From: Streptomyces sp. H27-C3
Lineage (GTDB): Bacteria > Actinomycetota > Actinomycetes > Streptomycetales > Streptomycetaceae
DNA length: 64,000 nt
Reading direction: 5' to 3'
Assembly: GCF_030063415.1 (NCBI RefSeq)
Contig: NZ_JASITA010000002.1
Coordinates: 340,217-404,216, forward strand
In this document: one piece after another, positions 8,521 to 17,484 of the stretch
How the letters are laid out: each line of letters opens with the position of its first letter
Numbering within the stretch: the first letter of the stretch is position 1
The notes under the pieces: model-generated
What the model was told of the DNA's origin: nothing
Databases searched by the model: none
The model's input: only the letters and a program-made list of their open reading frames with translations
Position numbers and translations under genes: made by a program

Positions 8521-9908
8521 GCCAGCAGCCCGACGTGTCGGCGGACCGCGGCGCCGAGGGCGGCACCCGCGTGTGCGCGGTGGTGACGGTGACCGTGGGG
8601 CCGGCGAAGCCCCGGGAGGAGGGCCCTCATGTGGGCTCCCCCAGGGCCTCCTTGGCGACCCCGGGAGCAGTCCCGGCATCCGCGCCCCCGGCCAGGGCCG
8701 AGGTCTTTCTTCTCGACTGCTCGGCGTCGATGGGCTATCCGCGCGACAAGCTCTGGGCCGCCCAGGACGCGGCGGCCGAGGCCGTCGACGCGCTGCCCGA
8801 CGGTACGTACTTCGCGATCGTCGCCGGGCGCCACACCGCGGAGCTGCTGTACCCGCCGGAGTCCGCGGGGCCCGCCACGCTCGCGCGCGCCGACGCCACC
8901 ACCCGGCAGGAGGCCAGGGACGCGGTCGGCCGACTGGTGCCCGGCGGCGGCACGGCCATCGGCAGCTGGCTCGCTCTCACCCGTGAACTGTTCGGCAACG
9001 GGCCCGGGGCCGCGGTCCGGCACGCCCTGATGCTCAGCGACGGCCGCAACGAGCACGAGAGACATCAGACACTTGAGGCCGAACTCGTCGCTTGCGCAGG
9101 GCTTTTCACCTGCGACACCCGTGGCATCGGCGAGGACTGGGACCCGGACGAGCTCCAGATGGTGTCCGAGAGCCTGGACGGCAAGGCCGACGCGGTACGC
9201 GATCTCGACGCGCTCCCCGGCGAATTCCTGGCCGTCACCGCCGAGTCGGCGGCCCGCCGCGTCACCGGCCTGCGGCTGCGGATCACCCACCGCGCGGGCA
9301 GCGCCCCGCTGACCGTCCAGCAGGTCCACCCCACCCGCCGCGACCTCCTCGCGGGTGGCGCGGCGGCCGGCGAGCGGTGCCTGGAGTTCCGTACGCCGCC
9401 GTGGCGCAACGAGACCCGCGAGTACCTGGTGTGCGTCGCGGCCTCCCGTACACCCGACGAGCCCGTCGACCGGGCGCTGTGGCTGGCCGACGTGAAGGTG
9501 GTGCGCGACCGGGACTCCGGTGAGGGGCTCCAACTGCCGCCCGCCCGGCCGCTCCTGGTTCGCTGGACGCGCCGCCACGACCTCTACAGCCAGTACGACC
9601 CCAAGGTGCTGCACTACGCCCACCACGACGCCCTCGTCCGCGGCCTCGAAGAGGGCCGCGCCGCCCACCGCGCAGGTGACCCGGCACGCGCGCGCCGCGC
9701 GTGGGGCGAGGCCGTGCGCCGCGCACACGCCATGGGCAACCAGCCCATGCTGCAACGCCTCGCCGATGTCGTACGGATCATCGACGCGGAGCACGGCGAG
9801 GTGGAAATCCGCCCCGACATCAGGCCTCTGGACATCAACTCGGCCATGGTGCTGCGCGCCCACAGCACGCTTCTGCCGCCGGACAAGCCGCCGCTGGAGC
9901 CCAGTTGA
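8469..9908 (+). CDS. von Willebrand factor A (vWA) domain protein
   Basis: 479 aa from the ATG at 8469 (AAGGAG upstream); it overlaps the kinase gene by 52 bp in another frame. The vWA metal site is intact: DCSAS (Asp83-Ser87) as the DxSxS motif, GGGTAIGSWL supplying Thr, and MLSDGRNEH supplying the distal Asp. The C-terminal part (about 250-479) has beta-rich then helical character. No signal peptide, so probably cytoplasmic. The gene is fused into the operon on both sides by overlaps, so its product probably scaffolds or recognises another component, with metal-dependent binding. vWA genes are not part of the mycobacterial glnH-pknG-glnX locus. Confidence 0.88.
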   Translation: MAQDDTEDPPGAVSLEVSQQPDVSADRGAEGGTRVCAVVTVTVGPAKPREEGPHVGSPRASLATPGAVPASAPPARAEVFLLDCSASMGYPRDKLWAAQDAAAEAVDALPDGTYFAIVAGRHTAELLYPPESAGPATLARADATTRQEARDAVGRLVPGGGTAIGSWLALTRELFGNGPGAAVRHALMLSDGRNEHERHQTLEAELVACAGLFTCDTRGIGEDWDPDELQMVSESLDGKADAVRDLDALPGEFLAVTAESAARRVTGLRLRITHRAGSAPLTVQQVHPTRRDLLAGGAAAGERCLEFRTPPWRNETREYLVCVAASRTPDEPVDRALWLADVKVVRDRDSGEGLQLPPARPLLVRWTRRHDLYSQYDPKVLHYAHHDALVRGLEEGRAAHRAGDPARARRAWGEAVRRAHAMGNQPMLQRLADVVRIIDAEHGEVEIRPDIRPLDINSAMVLRAHSTLLPPDKPPLEPS

Positions 9909-10954
9909 TCCGGCAGTCCATCGGCCGGCCGGCCCGGCGGTTCTGGCACTCGTCCACCGGCGTCGGCAGCGTCAGTACCGCCGGCTACCTGCGCCGCCAG
10001 TTGGTGTGGCTGCTCGCCCTGACCGCCGTGGCCGTCTCCGCGCTGTTCAGCGCGTATCACGAGGTGCACCGCGACACCGCGGCGATCAGCGACCGCACCG
10101 GACCCGCCATCGTCGAACTGGCCAGGGCCCACACCCTCCTGCGGCTGGCGCACACGACGGCCGCCGAGCACCTCGCGTACCTGACGCAGCACCCGGAGCA
10201 GCCCGACATCCTGAGCTTCGGTGAGGAGTACGCGAGCCTGCTCACCGAGGCCCGCCAGAGCCTCGACCTGGCGGACCGCACCAACGCCCTGAACCGCGGG
10301 GACCGGCAGTCGCTGCGCATCGTGTCCGGGCTCGTCGACGGCTACGCCAAGCGGATCGACGGAGCGTGGAAGCAGTACGACAAACCGAAGTTGAGCCGCG
10401 CGAACCTCAGTTACGCGACAACGATGATGCACGCGAAGTCGTCCGGCGTGCTGAATCGGATCGCCGACCTACAGAGCAAGCAGAGCGCCGCGCTGGACCG
10501 GCAGCAGGAGTGGGGTACCGCGCCGCTGCTGACCTGGCCGGTCGCGGTAGCGAGCTGTCTGCTGCTCGGGGTACGGCTGGTGGGCATCCAGTTCTTCCTG
10601 CGGCGGCGCTTCCGGCTGCGGCTGAGCATCCCACTGGCGGCGGTGACGCTGCTGCTGGCCGCGCTGCCGGTGCTCGCCTACGGCACCTGGGAGGCGCACG
10701 GCTGCCAGGCCGATGTCCGCGGCGTCGCGGCCCGGTTGGAGCCCGCCGGGCGTCCGGTGGCGCAGGGCACGATCGACGAGGTGGAGAGCGACATGAGCGA
10801 GGCCCTGTCCGGGGGGAACGCCGGGGGGTGGGCGCGGGTCACCCTGTTCGTTCCGCTCGCGGGCGTATTGATGGCGGGGGTCGTCCTGTGGACGCTCCGG
10901 TCCCATCTCGCCGAGTACACGTATCCGCGCAAGCCGGGAGGCGGCCGCCGATGA
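9905..10954 (+). CDS. Four-TM membrane protein, GlnX-like signal transmitter
   Basis: 349 aa from a TTG at 9905 that overlaps the upstream stop as TTGA, with GGAG at 9896-9899. One transmembrane helix lies near residues 33-52, then a helical extracytoplasmic region of about 150 residues, helices near 203-222 and 238-258, a second external loop with a Cys, and a last helix near 315-335. This matches the layout of mycobacterial GlnX, the membrane protein between GlnH and PknG. The identification rests on topology and gene order; I cannot compute sequence identity. It would pass the binding-protein signal across the membrane to the kinase. Confidence 0.7.
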   Translation: MIRQSIGRPARRFWHSSTGVGSVSTAGYLRRQLVWLLALTAVAVSALFSAYHEVHRDTAAISDRTGPAIVELARAHTLLRLAHTTAAEHLAYLTQHPEQPDILSFGEEYASLLTEARQSLDLADRTNALNRGDRQSLRIVSGLVDGYAKRIDGAWKQYDKPKLSRANLSYATTMMHAKSSGVLNRIADLQSKQSAALDRQQEWGTAPLLTWPVAVASCLLLGVRLVGIQFFLRRRFRLRLSIPLAAVTLLLAALPVLAYGTWEAHGCQADVRGVAARLEPAGRPVAQGTIDEVESDMSEALSGGNAGGWARVTLFVPLAGVLMAGVVLWTLRSHLAEYTYPRKPGGGRR

Positions 10955-12216
10955 CCGGTCCCGGGCGCTGTCTGCGCCTCGCCCTCGCCGCGTCCCTGCT
11001 GGCCGGTCTCGGCCTGTCGTCCGCCGCCTGCACGAAGGGGTCCGCGCCCACCATCAATGTGCTCGGCCCCTGGACGGGCGACGAGGAGGCCAGCTTCAAA
11101 AAGGTGCTCGATCGGTTCGAGACGAAGGAGAGCATCGAAGTCGACTACCGGGGCACCACCTCGCGCCGCGAGACACTCCTCGCCCAGGTGCAGGCCGATT
11201 CGCCGCCCGACATCGCCATCCTGCCGAGCCTCGGCGAGCTCACCGAGTACGCGTACGACGGCGAACTGGTGCCCCTGCCGAAGGAGTTACGGGAACGCTC
11301 CCCCGCACCCTGGTCCCCCGGGCTCCGCGTCGACGGCCGCACGAACACCTACTGGACCCCGGTCAAGATCGATCTCAAGAGCGTCGTGTGGCACTACCCG
11401 GAGCGTCCCGCCGGGAAGGGCGCGTGGTGCCTGGGCATGGGCTCGGGCGCGACGTCCGGCTGGCCCGGCAGCGACTGGATCGAGGACATCCTGCTCCAGC
11501 AGTCGGGCCCCAGCGTGTACGAGGACTGGGCGACCGGCGCACTGTCCTGGCAGGACCCGGAGGTACGCCGCGCCTGGAAGACCTGGGGCCGGATCATCAC
11601 CGCGGGCGGACGCGGCCAGGCGGCGGCCGCGCTGGCCAACAACTTCGAGGCCAAGGACGACAAGGGCCTCCTGAAGCCACCGCCCGCCGCCGGCTGCACG
11701 CGCGAGCACCAGGGCAGCTTCATCCGCCGCCTGTACGGCCCCGAGGTCCGCTTCGTCTCCACCGCCGACGCCGTCGGGGAACTCGCCAACGACAACGGCG
11801 CGTACGAGGTGGCCGGGGACATGGCCGCGATGTTCCGCGACAGCGCGGGGGCGCGACTGCTCCTCACCTTCCTCACCGGCGAGGAGGGCCGTACGGCCTG
11901 GTCGGAGAAAGTCGACGAACGCAACCGGCCGTTCTTCCCCGTCTCCGCAGGGATCTACCACGAGGACTGGGGCAACCGTGCGGTCGACCGGACGCTGCGG
12001 GGGGCGACCCGGCTGTGCGTGGACGCGTCGGACGCGATGCCGCCGAATCTGGTGGGGGCGTTCCACCGGGCGGTACTGGAGTACTTGGAGTACCTGAACG
12101 CCCCCGGGGGCCGGGCGTCGCCGCTGGGCAGCCTGCTGGAGCAGCTGGAACTGGAGCGGGGCCGCCAGCACAAGAGCGCGACCCCATACGTCCCTTCGGT
12201 CTGCGCCACACCCTAG
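10951..12216 (+). CDS. Extracellular substrate-binding lipoprotein
   Basis: 421 aa from the ATG at 10951, which overlaps the previous stop as ATGA. A lipoprotein signal peptide ends at Cys27 (LGLSSAAC). The mature part resembles family-1 solute-binding proteins (INVLGPWTGDEEASFKKVLD, then DIAILPSLGELTEYA and YWTPVKIDLKSVVWHY). No permease or ATPase genes follow, so it is probably a sensor rather than a transport component, like GlnH upstream of PknG. It differs from mycobacterial GlnH, a family-3 amino-acid binder, so the ligand may differ and a sugar-like ligand is possible. Its stop codon lies inside one copy of a 13-bp direct repeat flanking repeat R2. Confidence 0.85.
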   Translation: MTGPGRCLRLALAASLLAGLGLSSAACTKGSAPTINVLGPWTGDEEASFKKVLDRFETKESIEVDYRGTTSRRETLLAQVQADSPPDIAILPSLGELTEYAYDGELVPLPKELRERSPAPWSPGLRVDGRTNTYWTPVKIDLKSVVWHYPERPAGKGAWCLGMGSGATSGWPGSDWIEDILLQQSGPSVYEDWATGALSWQDPEVRRAWKTWGRIITAGGRGQAAAALANNFEAKDDKGLLKPPPAAGCTREHQGSFIRRLYGPEVRFVSTADAVGELANDNGAYEVAGDMAAMFRDSAGARLLLTFLTGEEGRTAWSEKVDERNRPFFPVSAGIYHEDWGNRAVDRTLRGATRLCVDASDAMPPNLVGAFHRAVLEYLEYLNAPGGRASPLGSLLEQLELERGRQHKSATPYVPSVCATP

Positions 12217-12380
12217 GGGTGTTGTTTGGATCAGGTCGGATCAGGGAGCCGGGCTGGGTGCCGTGTATCGCAAGGCGGAGGAGGGAGTCGACGCGGAGCG
12301 TCGGGGACTGACGACAACGCGGCGAAGCGCGGCACCCAGCCCCGAGAGCCCGGCCCGAGCCGAACGGCACACCCTAGGGG
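12207..12380. repeat. Structured repeat R2, flanked by 13-bp direct repeats
   Basis: CACACCCTAGGGG occurs at 12207-12219 and 12368-12380, bracketing an element of about 150 bp. Inside, GCTGGGTGCCG (12253-12263) is inverted at 12330-12340. Between the arms is the core aaggcggaggagggagtcga followed by CGCGGAGCGTCG and gactgacgacaacgc, nearly the same as the core of R3 at 20.7 kb although the arms differ. CGACGC-GGA-GCGTCG in the core forms its own small hairpin. It lies between two convergent genes and may also serve as their terminator. The flanking direct repeat could be a target-site duplication. Confidence 0.75.
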
Positions 12381-12384
12381 CCCC

Positions 12385-13335
12385 TCACGCCCACCGGGCG
12401 ACCACGGTCCGCAGCGACGCCACCGCCCGGCCGATCCGCTTTTCGTCGGACCGCACCGAGCGGCTGAACTCGGCATGCAGGAACGGCACCTCCTCATCGG
12501 CGGCGAGCCGCCCCTGCTCGTTCGTCCGACCCTCCAGCACGCACTTGCGCGCCCAGGCCCGGCACACGTCGAATCCCCGCTTGTCCAGTTCGCGGGCCAG
12601 CCTGCGGGCGTCCTCGCGGCCCTCGGCGCCCGCGCCCGTCGCGGTGATCACGTCGAAGTCCGATTCGGTGCGGTCGGAGAACCCGTGCAGCTGGACGCCG
12701 GGCAGCCCGCGGCCGGCGAGCTCGGCGCAGACCGCGTGGAAGACCGTTTCGCGGCGGTGGGCCACATCCGCGGCGTCGTCCTCGCCCGCCCTGCGGTGCG
12801 CACCGGCCAGCACCATGACGCCGCCGGGCGCGGCGGTCAGCACGCCTGCCCCGAGCTTCTCGCTGTCGGCGTCGGCGACCGGGTGCGGCACCTGTACCGA
12901 CCAGCGGGCCGGGCCATCGAGGGCTACGTACACCCGCCCCCAGCCGCGGGTGTCCTCCCCGGCCAGATCGGCGACCTCGGCGAATCTCCGGCCGGTGGCG
13001 GTGTCCGTCAGCGTGCGCACCCCGAAATCGACCTCGGCGAGCTTGCGGTCCGCCTCCTTCCGCCGCCCGTCGGCAAGCAGTCCGACGCCTTCGGCGACCG
13101 TGCGCCGCTCCACCCGGCGCGGCGGCCGGTAGGCGGCTTCGGCCACCGTGCCGGACGTGAAGGCGGTGATACGGCGCTCCAGATCGACCCCGACATGGGA
13201 AGGAACAGGCCTTTTGCGCGTTTCGGCGGGAATGTCATCTTGTGTGAGTGCGGTGAGAACAACTCCCGCCCCAATCACCGACCCGACCAGAAAAGTTGTC
13301 AAAATAGTCATCTTCGTGGTCAGGATCGACGTCAT
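12385..13335 (-). CDS. Exported or membrane-anchored protein of unknown function
   Basis: 316 aa from the ATG at 13335; a GTG at 13353 and an ATG at 13311 are alternatives and none has a good ribosome-binding site. An N-terminal hydrophobic segment (TILTTFLVGSVIGAGVVLTA) should act as signal anchor. The rest is a soluble alpha/beta domain with no motif I recognise, including GWGRVYVALDGPARWSVQ and VCRAWARKCVLEGRTN, with three Cys in the C-terminal half. It is convergent with the operon at 4.4-12.2 kb and separated from it only by repeat R2, so a link to that system is possible but not shown. Confidence 0.65.
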   Translation of the reverse strand: MTSILTTKMTILTTFLVGSVIGAGVVLTALTQDDIPAETRKRPVPSHVGVDLERRITAFTSGTVAEAAYRPPRRVERRTVAEGVGLLADGRRKEADRKLAEVDFGVRTLTDTATGRRFAEVADLAGEDTRGWGRVYVALDGPARWSVQVPHPVADADSEKLGAGVLTAAPGGVMVLAGAHRRAGEDDAADVAHRRETVFHAVCAELAGRGLPGVQLHGFSDRTESDFDVITATGAGAEGREDARRLARELDKRGFDVCRAWARKCVLEGRTNEQGRLAADEEVPFLHAEFSRSVRSDEKRIGRAVASLRTVVARWA

Positions 13336-13638
13336 AAGCGGTGAAAATATCACTGTGCCAAAATCTTCCCGCCCGCCCGCCCTGCCCCGCGCTGCCGCTC
13401 CCGCCCTTGCGGCAGCGGCGGGACCACCGGCGTCGGCGGGTCGCGGCCTCCCGGACGCGGCCGGTGCGCCGCCGGAGCCGCCTGGCTGACCCGGCCAGGA
13501 CGCACTTCACATCGCGTCTCGCCGATTCGGCACAAACCTTCACGGCAGTCATCAGTCATCATCTTTCGGTCGGATGTATGCGCGCATCGCGCTTCACGCG
13601 ACCGCTCCGATCAGAAATGTCCAGGAAGAGGGACCCTC

Positions 13639-15918
13639 ATGGCCGCTTCGCGCGCAAAGCGGCGGCATAAGGCTCGACGGCGAGCCGATATGTCGCTACT
13701 GGGTGGCATACGCCCGCCCATCGCGGTGCTGTCGGCGCTGCTCGTCTCCCTGGCGGGCATCACCGCCCTCGCACTCGGCAGGACGGGCGAAGAAGCCCTC
13801 CCCGAGGCGGTGCGGACGTCCCAGCAGCACTTCGCCGAGGACGGGGCCGTCGCGCTGCGCGCCTCCCTGGACGAGAGCGTCACCGACCTCGACCGCACCG
13901 CGACCCTCTTCAACGCGTCTGCTCCCGTCTCCGCCGACGCCGTCCTGGACAAGCTCGGCAGCGTGTACCAGAAGTGGCGCGGCACCGCGATCGTCGAGAT
14001 CAAGTCGGGCAAGCTGATGGCCACCCGCGGCGAGAACGTGCCGCTGACGGCCGTGGACCTCGGCAAACTCTCCGCCGAGGACGGTCTCGTTCCCCGGATG
14101 GTACGGCTGGAGAACGGCGAGACACGATTGCTCACCCTCGCCCTGCTGTCCTGGAAGGACCGGCCCCAGCAGCTGCTGATCGCCTCCAACAGCCTGAAGG
14201 TTCCCGGCGTCAGCCTCGGGAAGTCGCGGGTCGTCGCCGTCGTCGACTCCGCGGGCACGGTGCTCAGCAGCGACGGCGGCCTCACACCGCAGCAGGCCGG
14301 CTCCGGCCCGGACCCAAAGGCGGCGAAACAGCACGAGAAGCAGCTGCGTTCGTTTGCCGAGCGCTCCGCCGAGAAGGCCGAGCAGCACCCCCTGAAGACC
14401 AAGGAGCCCGGATCGGGCGGCTTCCTCGGAGTCAGCGGCAGCATGACCGCGGACCCGGTCGACGGCAAGCGGCCCGTGGCCGGCCACGCCACCCTCGCGG
14501 CACCCGAAGCAGGAGAGAGCACCGCGGCCTCCAGCCTCGGGCTGACGATCGTCTCGCAGATCAATGTGACCGAGGACCCCCGGCAGATCACCCGGCCGCT
14601 CATCGGGCTCCTCACCGCGGGCGTCCTGCTCGTCGTCGGGATCCTGGCCGTGGCCCTGCTGCTCGGCACCGTGCAGCGCCCCCTGCTCCGGCTCTTCCTG
14701 GAGAGCCGGAGGCTGACGCGCGGCGACCTGACCCGGCCCGTCACCGTCCCGGCCATCGGCGAGACCGCCCGGATCGGCCATGCCCTGGAGCAACTACGCC
14801 GCCAGCTCACCGGCGAGAGCGCGCCCGACACGCCGATCCGGCGCGCCCGCGGGCCGCGCCGGATCGGCGCCCGCGGCCTGCTCGTCGTCTGCGCCGCGCT
14901 GCTGCTGGCCTGGTCGGGCCCGATGCTGCTGCTCCTCAATCGCGCCGAATCCACCGCCGTCGTACCCAAGCAGCTCGTGAACGACCAGCGGGAACGGACC
15001 GACACCGTCACCGACCGGGTGCGTCGCGCCCTCAACGAGGGTCACGCCGACCTGCTGTCCGTGGCCTCCCTCATCGGAGACCGCACCTCACCGGGCGACA
15101 TGACCACCGTGCTCGAACGCACCCGCGCCGAGCACCTGCGCTACGAGTCGCTGTACGTGCTGTCCGCCGACGGCGAGGTGCTCGCCCGCACCGGCGGGAA
15201 ACCCCGGCACCCGGCGGGCAAGGGCCCGCGCACCGAGCCGATCTCGCTGCTCGACCACTCGGCCAAGGAACCCGTCATCACCGGGTACGCCGAGATCCCG
15301 GGCCGCGACGGCGCGGCCGTGGTCGGTGAGTTCCGTATCGGCTTCCTGAACTCGCTGCTCTCGCGCCCCGGACTCGGCCAGGTCCGGGTCGTGGACGCCG
15401 AGCGCCGGATCATCGGCAGCAACAAGGGCTACCAGGCCTTCGCGAAACTGCCCGAGCCGCGGATCGACGCCCTCGTCCAGGACGCCAACCCGAAGGGCGA
15501 CAGTCCGCGGCCCAGCGGCATCCTCTACCGGGGCGACAACGGACAGCAGCTCGCAGCGGCGGCCCCGTTCGTCGGCGGCGGCGCCGCGAAGCCGCTCGGC
15601 TGGACCACCGTCAGCTGGCAGCCCGCATCCGGCCTCGACATCCCCGAGTACAGCCTCCAGAACCGCACCGTGCTCGCCGGGATGCTCGGCCTCACCGCGG
15701 CCGCCGCCTGCCTGGGCTGGCTGTTCATCGTGGTCGTACGGCCGCTGCGGGCCCTCGCCGACCAGGCCGAGGCCCTGGCGGGCGGAGACCGCCGCACCAT
15801 CCTCTATCCACGCCACCACGACGAGGTGGGCGCCGTCATCCGCAGCCTGGAACTCGTCCGGCAGCAACTCCAGGAGCAGCGCAAGCGCGATGGCGCGGCT
15901 CTGGTCGGAAGGAACTGA
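13639..15918 (+). CDS. Tandem sensory/HAMP membrane protein without an output domain
   Basis: 759 aa from the ATG at 13639 (GGAAGAGGG upstream), with a very basic start (RAKRRHKARRR). The protein is two copies of one module. Module 1: TM at about 27-47, extracytoplasmic sensor region, TM at about 316-338, HAMP-like helix (RRLTRGDLTRPVTVPAIG). Module 2: TM at about 414-434, Cache-like sensor (YESLYVLSADGEVLARTGG, RVVDAERRIIGSN), TM at about 676-698, HAMP (RPLRALADQAEALAGGDRR) and the C-terminus. No kinase, cyclase or methyl-accepting domain follows. The next gene starts 6 bp downstream, so it probably senses something that controls the ligase system through protein contact. Confidence 0.8.
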   Translation: MAASRAKRRHKARRRADMSLLGGIRPPIAVLSALLVSLAGITALALGRTGEEALPEAVRTSQQHFAEDGAVALRASLDESVTDLDRTATLFNASAPVSADAVLDKLGSVYQKWRGTAIVEIKSGKLMATRGENVPLTAVDLGKLSAEDGLVPRMVRLENGETRLLTLALLSWKDRPQQLLIASNSLKVPGVSLGKSRVVAVVDSAGTVLSSDGGLTPQQAGSGPDPKAAKQHEKQLRSFAERSAEKAEQHPLKTKEPGSGGFLGVSGSMTADPVDGKRPVAGHATLAAPEAGESTAASSLGLTIVSQINVTEDPRQITRPLIGLLTAGVLLVVGILAVALLLGTVQRPLLRLFLESRRLTRGDLTRPVTVPAIGETARIGHALEQLRRQLTGESAPDTPIRRARGPRRIGARGLLVVCAALLLAWSGPMLLLLNRAESTAVVPKQLVNDQRERTDTVTDRVRRALNEGHADLLSVASLIGDRTSPGDMTTVLERTRAEHLRYESLYVLSADGEVLARTGGKPRHPAGKGPRTEPISLLDHSAKEPVITGYAEIPGRDGAAVVGEFRIGFLNSLLSRPGLGQVRVVDAERRIIGSNKGYQAFAKLPEPRIDALVQDANPKGDSPRPSGILYRGDNGQQLAAAAPFVGGGAAKPLGWTTVSWQPASGLDIPEYSLQNRTVLAGMLGLTAAAACLGWLFIVVVRPLRALADQAEALAGGDRRTILYPRHHDEVGAVIRSLELVRQQLQEQRKRDGAALVGRN

Positions 15919-15924
15919 TCGGCC

Positions 15925-17484
15925 GTGCTCTTCCTCTACACCGTGCTCGTGGTGTGCTGCGCCGTCCTGCTGGTCGCGGGCATCGTCGAACAGCGGCGGC
16001 ACTTCACCAACCTGGAGCGCATACCGTCCCGCGTCCTGGTCAACGGCATCCGCGGCAAGAGCTCCATCACCCGGCTGTGCGCGGGCGCGCTGCGCGGCGG
16101 CGGCCTCACCACGGTCGCCAAGACCACCGGCACCGCGGCCAGGTTCATCCACCCGGACGCCACCGAGGAGCCCGTCTACCGCAAGTTCGGCATCGCCAAC
16201 GTGGTGGAGCAGATCGGCATCGTCAGGCGGGCCGCCGCGTACGACCCGGACGCGCTGGTCATCGAGTGCATGGCCGTCATGCCCGCACTCCAGGAGATCA
16301 ACCAGAGCAAGCTGATCCGCTCCACGATCGGCGTGCTGTGCAACGTGCGTGAGGACCACCTGGCCGAGATGGGCCCGACCCTCGACGACGTGGCGCGCTC
16401 CCTGTCGCGCTCCATGCCGGAGGGCGGCATCTGCATCACCGCCGAGAAGGACCGCTTCCACATCCTCCAGGAGGAGGCGGACGCCCGCGACTGCCGGCTG
16501 GTGTACGCCGACCCGGAGATCGTCACCGACGAGGAGCTGCGCGGCTTCAGCTGGTTCACGTTCAAGGAGAACGTCGCCATCGCGCTGACCGTCGCCGAAC
16601 TCCTCGGCGTGGAGCGGGAGACCGCGCTGCGCGGCATGTACGACGCACCTCCGGACCCGGGTGTCCTCTCCGTGGAGCGGTACCGCACCGAGGACGGCAA
16701 GCGGCTGCGCTTCGCGAATGTCTTCGCGGCGAACGACCCGGAGTCGACGCTGATGAACATCAACCAGCTGCTCGACGTCGGCGCCATCAGCCGCCCGCTG
16801 AACGTCGTCGTCAACTGCCGTCCCGACCGGGTCGAGCGCAACGGCCAGATGGGCACCATCGTCCCCGATCTCAAGCCGGACAAGGTCTTCGTGATCGGGC
16901 ACCCGGCCAAGAGTGCCATCGACGCGATTCCGGCCGACTGGCGGCACTGCGCGGTCGACCTCGGCGGGGACCGCCGCGACCCGCGGGAGTTCATGGGCCG
17001 GATGCTCGCCGAACTGGGCCCCGACTCCTCGCTCGTCGCGATCGGCAACATCCACGGCCAGGGCGAGCTGCTGCTCGAACAGCTCGCCGAACTCCCCGCG
17101 GACGAGACGCCGGACGACCCTCCGCCCGCCCCGGGCGACGGCGCTTCCGCCGCACACGCTCCGGCCCCGGCCGCCGCGCGGACCGCCGCCCCCGCGACGG
17201 ACGACGAGACGCTCGCCCTCCAGCAGTACACGCCGTACATCGACCCGTACACGCCGTACTCTCCGACGTACGAGACGCGCTACCAGCCCCAACAGCCCCA
17301 GCGCGCCGTCCGGCCGCCCGTGCCGCAGGAACAGCAGCGCGTGTCCTGGCCGCACGTCCCGCGGCAGCCCACCGGCAAAGCAACCCCGCCCGGACCCGCC
17401 GGACCCCCTCCCTCGCGCGGCATGTTCGAGCCGGTCAGACCGCCCGCCCCGGCTCAGCAGCAGAATCCAGGAGAACCCCGTTGA
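15925..17484 (+). CDS. pgsB: PgsB/CapB-like poly-gamma-glutamate synthase, ATP-dependent amide ligase
   Basis: 519 aa from the GTG at 15925. An N-terminal membrane helix (1-20) is followed by a Mur-ligase-like ATPase domain: P-loop NGIRGKSS (residues 40-47), GLTTVAKTTGTAARF, then DALVIECMAVMPALQEINQS and TIGVLCNVREDHLAEMG. These are PgsB/CapB signatures. The enzyme joins amino acids, classically glutamate, through side-chain amides using ATP. The core ends near residue 390, the length of known PgsB. A Pro/Ala/Tyr-rich tail of about 125 residues (repeats of the type YTPYIDPYTPYSPTYE) is an unusual addition. The next gene overlaps as TTGA. Confidence 0.88.
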   Translation: MLFLYTVLVVCCAVLLVAGIVEQRRHFTNLERIPSRVLVNGIRGKSSITRLCAGALRGGGLTTVAKTTGTAARFIHPDATEEPVYRKFGIANVVEQIGIVRRAAAYDPDALVIECMAVMPALQEINQSKLIRSTIGVLCNVREDHLAEMGPTLDDVARSLSRSMPEGGICITAEKDRFHILQEEADARDCRLVYADPEIVTDEELRGFSWFTFKENVAIALTVAELLGVERETALRGMYDAPPDPGVLSVERYRTEDGKRLRFANVFAANDPESTLMNINQLLDVGAISRPLNVVVNCRPDRVERNGQMGTIVPDLKPDKVFVIGHPAKSAIDAIPADWRHCAVDLGGDRRDPREFMGRMLAELGPDSSLVAIGNIHGQGELLLEQLAELPADETPDDPPPAPGDGASAAHAPAPAAARTAAPATDDETLALQQYTPYIDPYTPYSPTYETRYQPQQPQRAVRPPVPQEQQRVSWPHVPRQPTGKATPPGPAGPPPSRGMFEPVRPPAPAQQQNPGEPR

